The notes below the pieces were generated by a model. The model did no database searches. It saw only the letters and a list, made by a program, of their open reading frames with translations, and was not told the DNA's origin. Source: Bog-1340 sp964513515 (lineage in GTDB: Bacteria; Patescibacteriota; Minisyncoccia; Phycocordibacterales; GWA1-40-21). Taken from it: a DNA stretch of 64,000 nt. The DNA lies in contig CAZEMP010000001.1 in assembly GCA_964513515.1 (NCBI GenBank), forward strand, positions 62,001 to 126,000. Reading direction: 5' to 3'. Made by a program: the position numbers and the translations under genes. Each line of letters opens with the position of its first letter. Position 1 is the first letter of the stretch. Shown here one piece after another: positions 13,771-22,014 of the stretch.

Positions 13771-14091
13771 ATGGAAAATAATATTTTAGAAAAGATAAGT
13801 GAAGTGAGCAGATCTGGTTTTGATACTAAAGGTGACTTTATAAAAAATGTTGGGATTTTACCGACCATAATTATAGTCGCGATTCTTGTTGGTGGTTTTT
13901 ATTATTTATTAGGGTCAGTTTTTACAGCAACTAGAAATTGTATTGGGTCCATAAGTGGGGCTCCAGAGTGTAGTGATTGTAGTACAAAGCTAATCAACAC
14001 AACTTTAAATGGGAGATCCTTAGGAAAATGTACTGCAAACCCAGGAACTGGAAAATACGATGATCAGTGTACGCTTAATTGTTCGAAATAA
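13771..14091 (+). CDS. Membrane-anchored protein with cysteine-rich external domain
   Basis: Not recognised. 106 residues: a polar N-terminus, one membrane helix (ILPTIIIVAILVGGFYYLLGS, about 29-49), then a short domain with six or seven cysteines (NCIGS, ECSDCSTK, KCTAN, QCTLNCSK). The cysteines would be disulphide-bonded if the domain faces outside, as the N-in topology suggests. It may continue the transcript of 13026-13738. Confidence 0.75.
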   Translation: MENNILEKISEVSRSGFDTKGDFIKNVGILPTIIIVAILVGGFYYLLGSVFTATRNCIGSISGAPECSDCSTKLINTTLNGRSLGKCTANPGTGKYDDQCTLNCSK

Positions 14092-14167
14092 TTTAATTAT
14101 TGTATAATTTGTCAATCTAGATTTAGGTTAATTTTATTAATAAAAAATAATAATTCCAATCAAAAAG

Positions 14168-14443
14168 ATGGCTAAACAAGTAATAAAAAATGATGGTACA
14201 AAAGTTGCATTTGATGCAAAGAAAATTATTAGAGGAATAACAAGAGCTGCAAATGATGCAAAACTATCATCAGATGAGATAAATAAATTAGTAAATGAAG
14301 TTTCAAATAAGACCATGAGCTTTGTAGACTCAAAAGACAAAGTCAAATCTAGCGAAATTAGAGATGTAATATTGGCCGAATTGGACAGATTGGCACCAAA
14401 TGTATCATCAGAATGGAGAAGGTTTATGAATGCTGGTAAATAG
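14168..14443 (+). CDS. Stand-alone ATP-cone domain protein
   Basis: 91 residues, almost entirely an ATP-cone: VIKNDGTKVAFDAKKIIRGI (the nucleotide-binding beta-hairpin), TRAANDAKLSSDEINKLVNE, then the SEIRDVILAELDRLAP helix. ATP-cones sense ATP or dATP in ribonucleotide reductases and in the NrdR repressor. Here neither a reductase nor the NrdR zinc ribbon is attached, so it may act as a free nucleotide sensor or a partner subunit. It abuts the next gene (0 bases). Confidence 0.85.
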   Translation: MAKQVIKNDGTKVAFDAKKIIRGITRAANDAKLSSDEINKLVNEVSNKTMSFVDSKDKVKSSEIRDVILAELDRLAPNVSSEWRRFMNAGK

Positions 14444-15355
14444 TTGAATAAAACTTTAATGCAAAAAATACAAATCTATTATTTCTTATTACTAACAGTA
14501 CTAGTTTTAACTTTAAGTATTTATAAATTTAATTCTAAAGTGGATAATAGATTCAGTTTTACTGATGGAACATATTTAATTAATGGAGAAAAAATAACAT
14601 TAAAAAACGGACTGTCTGAAATAAAAGCCAATTCAGATTCAAAATCCAAAATAGTTACTAGATATTTTGGGAATCAAGCAAGGACTGATCTGGACAATGA
14701 TGGTAGTGAGGATTTAGTATTTCTTTTGACTCAAGAAACAGGTGGAACGGGTACATTTTTCTATGTTGTTGCATTACTAAATACTTCAAATGGCCCAGTC
14801 GGATCACAAGCTTTATATCTAGGTGATCGTATTGCTCCACAAACAACCGAGATTGGGAAAAATAATATTATAGTTGTTAATTATGCAGAAAGAAAACCTG
14901 GTGAAAGTTTTGCAGTAAAGCCATCTTTCGGAAAAAGTATCTGGCTTAAACTTGATCTAGAAACTATGCAATTTGGAGAAGTTGTACAAAATTTTGAAGG
15001 CGAAGCAGATCCTGCGAGAATGAAGCTTGATATGAAAATATGGAAATGGATAAATACAATATACAATGATGGCAAAGAGATAAAACCTAGTTTAAAAGAT
15101 AAATTTACTTTGATATTAAAAAATAATGGAACATTTTCAGCTACTACAGACTGTAATGGTATAGGGGGAGAATACATAATAAATGGTAGTAAAATAAGTT
15201 TTGAGAAAATGATGTCTACTTTAATGTATTGTGAAGGTTCACAAGAAAGTGACTTTAGTAAATCCCTTAACGAGGTAGATAGCTACTTCTTTACATCTAA
15301 AGGTGAGTTAATCTTTAATCTTAAGTTTGATAGTGGATCAATGATTTTTAGATAA
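14444..15355 (+). CDS. Membrane-anchored META-domain protein
   Basis: 303 residues. An N-terminal membrane anchor (IYYFLLLTVLVLTLSIY, about 11-27) precedes an external region with FNSKVDNRFSF and an acidic DLDNDGSEDLVF calcium-like loop. The C-terminal 95 residues are a META/HslJ domain: FTLILKNNGTFSATTDCNGI, GEYIINGSKISFEKMMSTLM, YCEG. META domains occur in envelope stress or adhesion proteins. The TTG at 14444 directly abuts the previous stop; the ATG at 14459 is an alternative. Terminator at 15374. Confidence 0.85.
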   Translation: MNKTLMQKIQIYYFLLLTVLVLTLSIYKFNSKVDNRFSFTDGTYLINGEKITLKNGLSEIKANSDSKSKIVTRYFGNQARTDLDNDGSEDLVFLLTQETGGTGTFFYVVALLNTSNGPVGSQALYLGDRIAPQTTEIGKNNIIVVNYAERKPGESFAVKPSFGKSIWLKLDLETMQFGEVVQNFEGEADPARMKLDMKIWKWINTIYNDGKEIKPSLKDKFTLILKNNGTFSATTDCNGIGGEYIINGSKISFEKMMSTLMYCEGSQESDFSKSLNEVDSYFFTSKGELIFNLKFDSGSMIFR

Positions 15356-15373
15356 ACATAAGATTATCTAATA

Positions 15374-15404
15374 AAAATAACCTTATTTTACAAGGTTATT
15401 TTTA
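15374..15404 (+). terminator. Intrinsic terminator of the META-domain gene
   Basis: The stem ATAACCTT / AAGGTTAT with a 7-base loop is followed by TTTTATTTAT. Confidence 0.88.
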
Positions 15405-15428
15405 TTTATAGTTAAAGTTAAATAATAC

Positions 15429-15456
15429 TTGACAAATATATATACTATGATATACT
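15429..15456 (+). promoter_or_regulatory. Promoter of the first RNA cassette
   Basis: TTGACA (15429-15434), a 16-base spacer, TATACT (15451-15456). Confidence 0.9.
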
Positions 15457-15462
15457 GACTTT

Positions 15463-15612
15463 GTTTACTAAGACGGCTCCGACGGGGGCTGTACGTGTAA
15501 ATCTAGAATACAATAATTGCCCTCCCGGGAGTGGTGAAAGTTGTATGGCTCATTCTTGCAGTGTGTCTCATAACATTACCCCTCGGCTGCGTATACGCCG
15601 AGGGGTTCTTTT
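15463..15612 (+). ncRNA. Candidate structured small RNA A, about 150 bases
   Basis: Bounded by a consensus promoter and a strong terminator (CCCCTCGGC / GCCGAGGGG, then TTCTTTTTT, 15589-15612). Internal structure: ACGGCTCC / GGGGCTGT (15473-15480, 15485-15492) with a four-base loop, and the palindrome CTCCCGGGAG (15522-15531). No frame with a stop before the terminator and good initiation signals was found. A hydrophobic frame that runs into the terminator is listed separately. I do not recognise 6S, SRP, RNase P or tmRNA signatures. Confidence 0.55.
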
Positions 15613-15620
15613 TTATTTAG
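15534..15620 (+). CDS. Possible hydrophobic micro-peptide overlapping small RNA A
   Basis: A GTG frame giving a 28-residue product beginning VKVVWLILAVCLITLPLGC: a single membrane-spanning stretch ending in a lipobox-like PLGC. GGGAG lies only two bases before the GTG. The stop codon falls after the terminator T-run, so a terminated transcript would lack it. Either chance or a small membrane peptide of the type I toxin kind; the missing stop argues against. Confidence 0.18.
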   Translation: MKVVWLILAVCLITLPLGCVYAEGFFFI

Positions 15621-15621
15621 A

Positions 15622-15649
15622 TTGACAATAATTGCTAAGGTGATATTTT
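15622..15649 (+). promoter_or_regulatory. Promoter of the second RNA cassette
   Basis: TTGACA (15622-15627), a 16-base spacer, TATTTT (15644-15649). It starts ten bases after the terminator of the preceding cassette. Confidence 0.75.
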
Positions 15650-15655
15650 GGCACT

Positions 15656-15785
15656 AGTCCTACTGATGTCTTTGGCCTCCGAAACATCGGTAGGATAGAG
15701 GTTTGAGCGGCCGCTAATGGAGCCCTCCCGCTCATATTACTCCCCCTTCCCGTTGCGCAAGCGACCGTGGAGGGGTCTTTTTTAT
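15656..15785 (+). ncRNA. Candidate structured small RNA B, about 130 bases
   Basis: Three consecutive hairpins fill the unit. The first pairs CCTACTGATGT with ACATCGGTAGG (15659-15669, 15684-15694; 11 pairs with one G-U). The second pairs TGAGCGG with CCGCTCA (15704-15710, 15728-15734). The third is a terminator with an inner GTTGC-GCAA-GCGAC helix capped by a GNRA tetraloop and outer CCCCTTCC / GGAGGGG, then TTTTTT. The wobble pair and GNRA loop point to an RNA-level fold. No convincing frame. Confidence 0.62.
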
Positions 15786-15844
15786 TTAAAAATACACTTT
15801 AATATATGCTATACTTTTATCTATAAATAATAAATTTTAAACAC

Positions 15845-17200
15845 ATGAAAAAAATTGTTGTACTTTCTAGTTTGATACTAGTTATTATTGTATCTCTTTA
15901 TTTTTTAAATATAAAAAATAATAATAGCTTTTTTGGTACAAAAATCTCTAAACCCTGGATTGAAATAATTACTAATAATGTGTATGAACTTCGAGAGGAT
16001 GGAAAAACTATTAATAAAAATCTGTTTACAGGAGATGAACTAGATGAAAATTCAATAATAAAAACAGACATTACTGGTAAAGCTGTGGTGCACTTTTCTG
16101 ATGGTTCTGTTTTACGTTTAGATAAAAACTCAACTATTAAACTCAATGAAGCAAACTTTAATGAAAAAACTGGTAGCCTTCGTGTAAATGTAAGTCTTTT
16201 TACTGGTCGTGTCTGGTCAAAAATTATTGGACTTACAACAGATGATTCTGTATGGCAAGTTCAAACTGGTAGCACGGTTGCTACTGTACGTGGAACCGCC
16301 TTTAGTGTTGAAGTAGATAAAAATAATAAAACCAAGATATTTGGTTCAGAAAACACCGTTTCTGTGGATCTTATAGATGAAAATAAAAATGTAATTAAAA
16401 CAGATTTAAAGATAAATGAGAATGAGGTGTTAGAGATAAATGATGAGATCATTGAGGAAGTCTCGATCATAGCAAAAGAAAGTGAAGGTGTTATTGATGA
16501 AGAAAAATTGGGAAATATTGTTTCAATAAAAGAAGCAGACGAAGATACTTTATCTGATGAATGGATAGTGGAGAGTGAATTTGAAGATAAAAGTCTTGAA
16601 GAAAAAATTGACGAACTAAAAGAAGAAGGTCTGGAAGATCGAGATTTAAGAGAGGAATTAAAAGAAGTAGTTGAAAGTGAAATTAAAGAAAGAATAAAGG
16701 AAGAAATCCTTAATAATGATGCCACACTCGATAAAATAATCGAAACAAGAGAGGCTGATATTCAAACTACTAAAGATTTAAATACAAAAGAAACAATCAC
16801 TGAAGAAAGTGTAGTAAAAGACAGTGGGACATTAAATAGAACAGAAAATGTTCTTGTTGATTCATTAAAAGGTAGTACACTTCAAGTAAGAACTGATTCT
16901 AAATTATCTGAGTATATTGAGGGAGACAGAATTAAATTTGATGCTGTACTCATAATGCCAGACCAGAGAGAAAAAGTGGTAACAGCTGATGCTATATGGT
17001 CTGTTGTTGGAGATATAGGAAATTTTATATCCCCTGGAATTTTGGTTGCAAGAATACCTGACAATCGATTTGAGGAAGGTATAGTTATTGGTGGTATATT
17101 AGTAAAATATAAGTACAGTGATGGAGAAATTGATGGTAAAAGTGAAATAATAACAGTAGTTGCCAAACCTCCAGTTTTGCTTGAAAATAGTGGTCAATAA
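15845..17200 (+). CDS. FecR-domain envelope protein
   Basis: 451 residues. An N-terminal membrane anchor (IVVLSSLILVIIVSLYFLN, 4-22) is followed by a FecR domain: LFTGDELDENSIIKTDITGK, VVHFSDGSVLRLDKNSTIKL, then GRVWSKIIG and WQVQTGSTVATVRGTAFSV. A long acidic coiled-coil region (about 200-320, rich in EE and K) precedes a C-terminal beta domain (about 340-445). FecR domains bind signals or polymers outside the cell. Sixteen bases separate it from the CHASE2 cyclase, so the two probably form an operon and a sensory pair. Confidence 0.88.
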   Translation: MKKIVVLSSLILVIIVSLYFLNIKNNNSFFGTKISKPWIEIITNNVYELREDGKTINKNLFTGDELDENSIIKTDITGKAVVHFSDGSVLRLDKNSTIKLNEANFNEKTGSLRVNVSLFTGRVWSKIIGLTTDDSVWQVQTGSTVATVRGTAFSVEVDKNNKTKIFGSENTVSVDLIDENKNVIKTDLKINENEVLEINDEIIEEVSIIAKESEGVIDEEKLGNIVSIKEADEDTLSDEWIVESEFEDKSLEEKIDELKEEGLEDRDLREELKEVVESEIKERIKEEILNNDATLDKIIETREADIQTTKDLNTKETITEESVVKDSGTLNRTENVLVDSLKGSTLQVRTDSKLSEYIEGDRIKFDAVLIMPDQREKVVTADAIWSVVGDIGNFISPGILVARIPDNRFEEGIVIGGILVKYKYSDGEIDGKSEIITVVAKPPVLLENSGQ

Positions 17201-17216
17201 TAGAAAATAATTTAAG

Positions 17217-19226
17217 ATGGATAAAATATTTAATTCAAAACTTACCTATTGGGCAGTTGGCATAGTTTCTGGATTAATCGTTGTTATATCTTTTAGTTTT
17301 GGATTATTTAGCGGTATTGAAAAATATTTTGAAGATATTTTAGTCTCTCCCAAACAGATAAGCTCAGATATTGTGATTGTAGCGATTGATGACGAGTCTA
17401 TTTCAAAGATTGGGCAGTGGCCATGGCCAAGAGAAGTTTTTGCTAAAGCCCTAGAATCACTTACATATTATAAACCAAAAGTTGTTGGTATAGACATTGT
17501 TTTTTCTGAAAAATCACGTCTTGGTATTGACGATGATCAGAAGTTGGCTAAACAATTAAATAAAATTAACTTCCCTTTAATCCTAGCTTCAGAAGCTCAT
17601 AAAACAGAGCGTTATCCTGATAATATATTTAAAGCATCTGACTTTTTATTACCATTAGAAATATTTTCATCATCAGATATGGTTTATTTGAGCCATGTAA
17701 ATTTGTTTGTAGACCCAGATGGTGTGGTCAGACAATTCCCTATTAAAATTGAGTTAGAAAAAAATGATCTTAAAAAAATATTTAATAGCTTTTCATATGA
17801 TTTGTCATTATTAGGCAAAGGAGAAGTCAGTCTTGATAGTATTAGCAATATAGTAAAAATAGTTTATTCCAATGAACCAGGGAAAATCAGACGTATACCA
17901 TTCTGGCGAATATTAGAAAATACCAATACCGATTTAAATCTTGATGAAAAAATAGTCTTAATTGGAGCTACGGCGCCAGATTTGCACGATGAACAACTTA
18001 CACCTTTTTCAAGAGGGATACCTATGCCTGGTGTGGAAATTCAAGCTAATATTGTAAATATGTTTTTAAATAATTACAGACTGACGGATATTCCTACAAA
18101 TTTCATGGTTATATTAATTTTGATTGTTGCCCTTATTACTACAGCTATATTCAATCTTACATCTGGAATATTAAAACCGGTTTTAATAAATCTTGTTTTA
18201 TTTTTTATTTATATAGTAGGGATAATTTTTACATTCGAAATAGGCGTTGTGGTTAACTTAGTTCATATTAGTTTTGCCTGGATATTATCTGTAATATCAC
18301 AAATATTGTTTAGATATTTTCTTGTTGAGAAAAACAAAAAAGAGCTGAGAGATGTTTTTTCTAAATATGTATCAAAAAGTGTTCTAGATGAAATATTAAT
18401 AAATCCCAAAAATATTAAGCTTGGTGGTGAAGAAAAAGTAACAAGTATTTTATTTTCGGATATAAGAGGTTTTACGACACTTTCAGAAAAGATGTCTCCG
18501 ACAGAACTTACCGATTATTTAAACAGATACCTTACCTCAATGACAGATGTTATTTTGGCAGAACGTGGGTTGATAGATAAATACGTGGGTGATGCAATTA
18601 TGGCGTTTTGGGGTGCTCCACTACCAAACCCACACCATGCATTGGATGCTGCGAAAGCCGCCATTAGAATGATTCAGGTACTAAAAGTATTTAATAGTGA
18701 AAACAAAGCTCTTGGAAAGCCAGAGATAGAGATTGGTATAGGTATTAATTCTGGTCGTGTTGTTGCTGGAAATGTCGGATCTCGTGAAAGACTTAGCTAT
18801 ACACTTATGGGAGATTCTGTGAACTTAGCGTCACGTATTGAGGGTTTAAATAAAATATATGGTACGAGTATAATAGTGAGTGAGTTTGTAATAAAAAATA
18901 TTGGAAAAGATGTACTATTAAATAATAAAATATTTTTTAGACTCATTGATACTGTGAAAGTGAAAGGTAAAAATCAGGGCGTTTCTATATATGAGATATT
19001 TGATAATGAAAGAAATAATAACTTGGCAGGTATTATTGAAGACTTTAATATTCTTTTCAAGGATTATCAGTCAGGAGAGTGGAAAAAATCCCTACAAATG
19101 ATAGAGAAGATACTGAAAATTAGGCCAAATGACGGTCCAACAATTTTACTAAGAGAACGCTGTGAAGAATTTATAAAAAACCCTCCAGAAAAATGGTCTG
19201 GTGTTTTTGAACTAACTTCAAAATAA
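17217..19226 (+). CDS. CHASE2-domain class III adenylate/guanylate cyclase
   Basis: 669 residues. Membrane segment at 12-32, an extracytoplasmic CHASE2 sensor (about 40-285, with VAIDDESISKIGQWPWPR and VVGIDIVFSEKS), three membrane helices (295-370), then a class III cyclase domain. Catalytic residues are in place: metal aspartates Asp415 (FSDIRGFT) and Asp459 (DKYVGDAIMAFWG), Lys455 and Asp533 in substrate-specifying positions typical of adenylate cyclases, and Asn536 and Arg540 for the transition state. A short helical tail follows. The product is probably cAMP, by residue analogy. Follows the FecR gene. Confidence 0.95.
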   Translation: MDKIFNSKLTYWAVGIVSGLIVVISFSFGLFSGIEKYFEDILVSPKQISSDIVIVAIDDESISKIGQWPWPREVFAKALESLTYYKPKVVGIDIVFSEKSRLGIDDDQKLAKQLNKINFPLILASEAHKTERYPDNIFKASDFLLPLEIFSSSDMVYLSHVNLFVDPDGVVRQFPIKIELEKNDLKKIFNSFSYDLSLLGKGEVSLDSISNIVKIVYSNEPGKIRRIPFWRILENTNTDLNLDEKIVLIGATAPDLHDEQLTPFSRGIPMPGVEIQANIVNMFLNNYRLTDIPTNFMVILILIVALITTAIFNLTSGILKPVLINLVLFFIYIVGIIFTFEIGVVVNLVHISFAWILSVISQILFRYFLVEKNKKELRDVFSKYVSKSVLDEILINPKNIKLGGEEKVTSILFSDIRGFTTLSEKMSPTELTDYLNRYLTSMTDVILAERGLIDKYVGDAIMAFWGAPLPNPHHALDAAKAAIRMIQVLKVFNSENKALGKPEIEIGIGINSGRVVAGNVGSRERLSYTLMGDSVNLASRIEGLNKIYGTSIIVSEFVIKNIGKDVLLNNKIFFRLIDTVKVKGKNQGVSIYEIFDNERNNNLAGIIEDFNILFKDYQSGEWKKSLQMIEKILKIRPNDGPTILLRERCEEFIKNPPEKWSGVFELTSK

Positions 19227-19252
19227 CAGAAAGATAATTACCAGCTAATATC

Positions 19253-19280
19253 TTGACAAAGATTTTATCTATTATAACAT
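19253..19280 (+). promoter_or_regulatory. Promoter of small RNA C
   Basis: TTGACA (19253-19258) with the overlapping -10 candidates TATAAC (14-base spacing) and TAACAT (16-base spacing). Confidence 0.75.
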
Positions 19281-19286
19281 TATGAA

Positions 19287-19383
19287 CGAGTCGAATGCAC
19301 ATCGGCTGCCCCTCTCGAGAGGGTCGCCTGTGCCCAATACTCAAGACCCCGGAAGCGCGAGCTACCGGGGTCCCCTTTTTTTT
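19287..19383 (+). ncRNA. Candidate structured small RNA C, about 97 bases
   Basis: Two perfect nested hairpins fill the transcript. The first combines GCACA / TGTGC, GGC / GCC and the palindrome CCCTCTCGAGAGGG (19297-19333). The second is the terminator GACCCCGG / CCGGGGTC with an inner AGC-GCGA-GCT capped by a GNRA loop (19345-19372), then a run of T. An ATG at 19282 would lie at or before the transcription start, so a protein is unlikely. No known RNA family recognised. Confidence 0.65.
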
Positions 19384-19420
19384 ATTTAAAATATCTTCTT
19401 ATGATATAATTTGATTAATT

Positions 19421-19783
19421 ATGAAAAAAAATATACTAACAAATCAAGAAGCAGGAGTTATTATAAATAAAGGAACAGAAGCGCCTTTTACCGGTGAATA
19501 TGTGAACAATAAAGAAACTGGGGTTTATGTATGCAGGCAATGTGAAGCCTCGCTTTATAATTCTAAGGATAAATTTGAGTCTGACTGTGGTTGGCCGAGT
19601 TTTGATGATGAAATACCTGGAGCAATACATAAAAGTTTAGATGCTGATGGTAGAAGAACAGAAATAACATGTGCAAAATGTGGTGGACATCTTGGACATA
19701 TATTTGTTGGTGAGGGTTTAACAAGCAAAAACGTTCGTCATTGTGTAAATTCTATATCCATGAAATTTATTCAGGGTAAATAA
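19421..19783 (+). CDS. msrB: Peptide-methionine (R)-S-oxide reductase
   Basis: Repairs the R epimer of methionine sulfoxide. 120 residues with both structural zinc pairs (CRQC and CAKC), the substrate pocket CGWPSFDDE, GGHLGHIF and the catalytic RHCVNSISMKF cysteine. Twenty-six bases upstream of msrA on the same strand, so the two epimer-specific reductases are probably made together. No Shine-Dalgarno site. Confidence 0.96.
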   Translation: MKKNILTNQEAGVIINKGTEAPFTGEYVNNKETGVYVCRQCEASLYNSKDKFESDCGWPSFDDEIPGAIHKSLDADGRRTEITCAKCGGHLGHIFVGEGLTSKNVRHCVNSISMKFIQGK

Positions 19784-19809
19784 GCAATATACTAAAATTT
19801 AAACTATAT

Positions 19810-20298
19810 ATGACAAGAAAAATATTACTGGCAGGGGGCTGTTTTTGGGGATTGCAAGATCTGATAAGAAAACAACCCGGTGTTACAAAAACACAAGTCG
19901 GCTATACAGGGGGAAACGTCAAAAACCCAACATATGAGAATCATGATGGCCATGCTGAAGCTGTAGAGATTGAATATGATACAGATAAAACATCATACAA
20001 GGTGCTTTTAGATTTCTTTTTCCAAATACATAATCCTACAACACTCAATCAGCAAGGTAATGATGTGGGAACGTCCTATAGATCTGCTATTTTTTATGGA
20101 AATGAAGAGGAGAAAAAAGAGGCTTTAAATTTTATTGAAATTGTAAATAAATCTGGTAGATGGAAAGATCCTGTAGTTACCACATTAGAATCTTTAGATA
20201 AATTTTACCCTGCTGAAAATTATCATCAAGATTATTTGATCAAAAATCCTGGTGGATATACTTGTCATGCTATATGGTTTGATAGTTATTTAAAATAA
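19810..20298 (+). CDS. msrA: Peptide-methionine (S)-S-oxide reductase
   Basis: 162 residues. The catalytic GGCFWGLQD cysteine is near the N-terminus, GYTGGNVKNPTYEN forms the substrate loop, HAEAVEIEYD and HNPTTLNQQGNDVGTSYRS are family signatures, and AENYHQDYL lies near the C-terminus. The single-cysteine-type C-terminus leaves recycling to an outside reductant. Operon with msrB. Confidence 0.96.
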   Translation: MTRKILLAGGCFWGLQDLIRKQPGVTKTQVGYTGGNVKNPTYENHDGHAEAVEIEYDTDKTSYKVLLDFFFQIHNPTTLNQQGNDVGTSYRSAIFYGNEEEKKEALNFIEIVNKSGRWKDPVVTTLESLDKFYPAENYHQDYLIKNPGGYTCHAIWFDSYLK

Positions 20299-20319
20299 TG
20301 CGCCCTGTAAAGAATTTTT

Positions 20320-20356
20320 TAGAAATTACGTCTTTGCGAGCCTAACAAAGCAATCC
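20320..20356 (+). repeat. Remnant of a dispersed palindromic repeat
   Basis: TTACGTCTTTGCGAGC then GAAGCAATCCAGG-like sequence (AAAGCAATCCAGG) resembles the short repeat family with ends GTCxTTGCGAG and GAAGCAATCCAG that is scattered in many bacterial genomes. The centre is degenerate. It lies between msrA and the membrane gene at 20373. Confidence 0.5.
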
Positions 20357-20372
20357 AGGTTAAATAAATATT

Positions 20373-20795
20373 ATGTTAAATTTTAAACAAAGTGAAAATT
20401 CACACGGGGCAAGAAAAACATCTATAATCTTTCTTGTTTCTTTTTTGCTAAATGTGGTATGGGAAAATTTACATTCATATTTATATGCAAATTATATGGG
20501 AGAAAATATTACTCAATTTATTTTAGTTAGGGCTTCCCTATTTGATGCACTATTAATAACACTTATATCACTTCCCTTTTTATATTTTAATTCGTTAAAA
20601 TATAAAGTATGGATAATACTTATTCCTGCCACAATTATTGCAGTGATTAATGAATGGTATGGATTAGGAACTGCTCGTTGGGCATATAATGAGCTTATGC
20701 CTATAATACCTATCTTAAATACAGGAATTACACCAACAATACAACTTGGTTTGTTGGCTTACTTTTCATTTAAAATTGAAGAGTATCTGTCTTAA
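20373..20795 (+). CDS. Integral membrane protein, four helices
   Basis: Not recognised. 140 residues with four membrane helices (about 17-37, 51-72, 79-98, 108-135). Conserved-looking polar residues in or near helices (NVVWENLHSYLY, INEWYGLGTARWAYNE) hint at an active or binding site. No signal peptide. Monocistronic, with the repeat remnant in its 5' region. Confidence 0.75.
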   Translation: MLNFKQSENSHGARKTSIIFLVSFLLNVVWENLHSYLYANYMGENITQFILVRASLFDALLITLISLPFLYFNSLKYKVWIILIPATIIAVINEWYGLGTARWAYNELMPIIPILNTGITPTIQLGLLAYFSFKIEEYLS

Positions 20796-20837
20796 TAAAT
20801 TTTTACGAAGGACTGCCCTTTGTAATTCTTCTGGGGA

Positions 20838-21908
20838 TTATTCACCTTTATCGTATTTTTCTAAATAGTTTGTAAGTTGCCTGTTTACTTTTATAAAAGT
20901 AGCTCTCTTGGGAAATTCTTTAAGCTGTCTTGCACCAATGTATGTAGCTGTACTCCTCAAAGATCCCATAAGATCTTGTATAAAATCGTGTAAATCGCCC
21001 TTGTGAGGTATAAGCGTGTATCTTCCTTCACTTGCTCTATGACTATCTTTTTTGCCATATAGCTCTATCATTGCTTTATTTGATGATGAACCAAAATATT
21101 CTTTAAACTTTTTACCGTCTTTTATAATTGTTTCTCCACCACTTTGTTCATATCCGGAAAATAAAGATCCGCACATATTAAAATCAGCACCACCACAAAA
21201 TGCCTTTGCTATATCTGAAGGATATTGCTGTCCCCCATCAGCTATTATCCTTCCCACACCCTTTTCATTCGCTATACCATGTGCAGAATCTGCACATTCA
21301 ATAACAGCAGAAAGCTGAGGATATCCAACCCCAGTCATTCTTCTTGTGGTACAAGCAGAACCAGGCCCAATACCTATTTTTACAATATCTGCTCCAGCTA
21401 AAATAATTTCCTCAGTAATTTCATTTGTTACTACATTTCCAGCAATGATTATATGTTTTGGACAAAGTTTTCTTATTAATCTTATAGTTTCTAAAAATGA
21501 TTGAAGATATCCATTTGGTACATCAAGACAAATAAATGAAAATTTCTCAAGTAAACCTTTCTTTTTCATAACTTTTAATTGCTCAATGTCTTTTTCGCGC
21601 ATTCCAAGGGTGTAACAAATATAATCTGGATTATTGAAAGTCTTAAAAAAATCTTGATATTCTTTTACAGTATAATATTTATGAAAAGTAGTAATCATTT
21701 TATACTTTGAAAGTATTCTTGCCATCTCATATGTGCCACATGTTGCCATATTGGCTGTCATTATGGGCAAGCCTGTCCATTTTTTAGGTGAATTATAAAA
21801 AGTAAGTGTTCTTTCAAGTAAAACGTCTTTTCTAGATTCTAGTGTACTTCTCTTTGGTCTTAGTAATACATCCTGATAATCCAATTTCACATCATCTATT
21901 ATTCTCAT
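20838..21908 (-). CDS. guaC: GMP reductase
   Basis: Converts GMP to IMP. 356 residues in the IMPDH/GMPR barrel: N-terminal LDYQDVLLRPKRSTLESRKD, MTANMATCGTYEMA, the catalytic-cysteine loop KIGIGPGSACTTRRMTGVGY, ADGGQQYPSDIAKAFCGGAD, then the flap FKEYFGSSS and EGRYTLIPHKG. There is no CBS domain pair, which fits GMPR rather than IMP dehydrogenase. Monocistronic; its start faces the micro-ORF unit at 21932. Confidence 0.9.
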   Translation of the reverse strand: MRIIDDVKLDYQDVLLRPKRSTLESRKDVLLERTLTFYNSPKKWTGLPIMTANMATCGTYEMARILSKYKMITTFHKYYTVKEYQDFFKTFNNPDYICYTLGMREKDIEQLKVMKKKGLLEKFSFICLDVPNGYLQSFLETIRLIRKLCPKHIIIAGNVVTNEITEEIILAGADIVKIGIGPGSACTTRRMTGVGYPQLSAVIECADSAHGIANEKGVGRIIADGGQQYPSDIAKAFCGGADFNMCGSLFSGYEQSGGETIIKDGKKFKEYFGSSSNKAMIELYGKKDSHRASEGRYTLIPHKGDLHDFIQDLMGSLRSTATYIGARQLKEFPKRATFIKVNRQLTNYLEKYDKGE

Positions 21909-21931
21909 ATATTTAAAGTATACACTAAATT

Positions 21932-21983
21932 ATTTTTTCAACAAAAGAATAGGGCCCGAGTCTCGTAAAGACGACTCGGGCCC
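21932..21983 (-). terminator. Intrinsic terminator of the micro-ORF unit
   Basis: The stem GGGCCCGAGTC / GACTCGGGCCC (21952-21962, 21973-21983) is followed on the minus strand by ATTCTTTTGTTG. Confidence 0.88.
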
Positions 21984-22014
21984 CTTGCCAAATTTTGATA
22001 GGCACATTCTTTTG

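Noticed and set aside
20300..20372. A gene between msrA and the membrane protein
   Set aside because: Only a degenerate repeat remnant is present.
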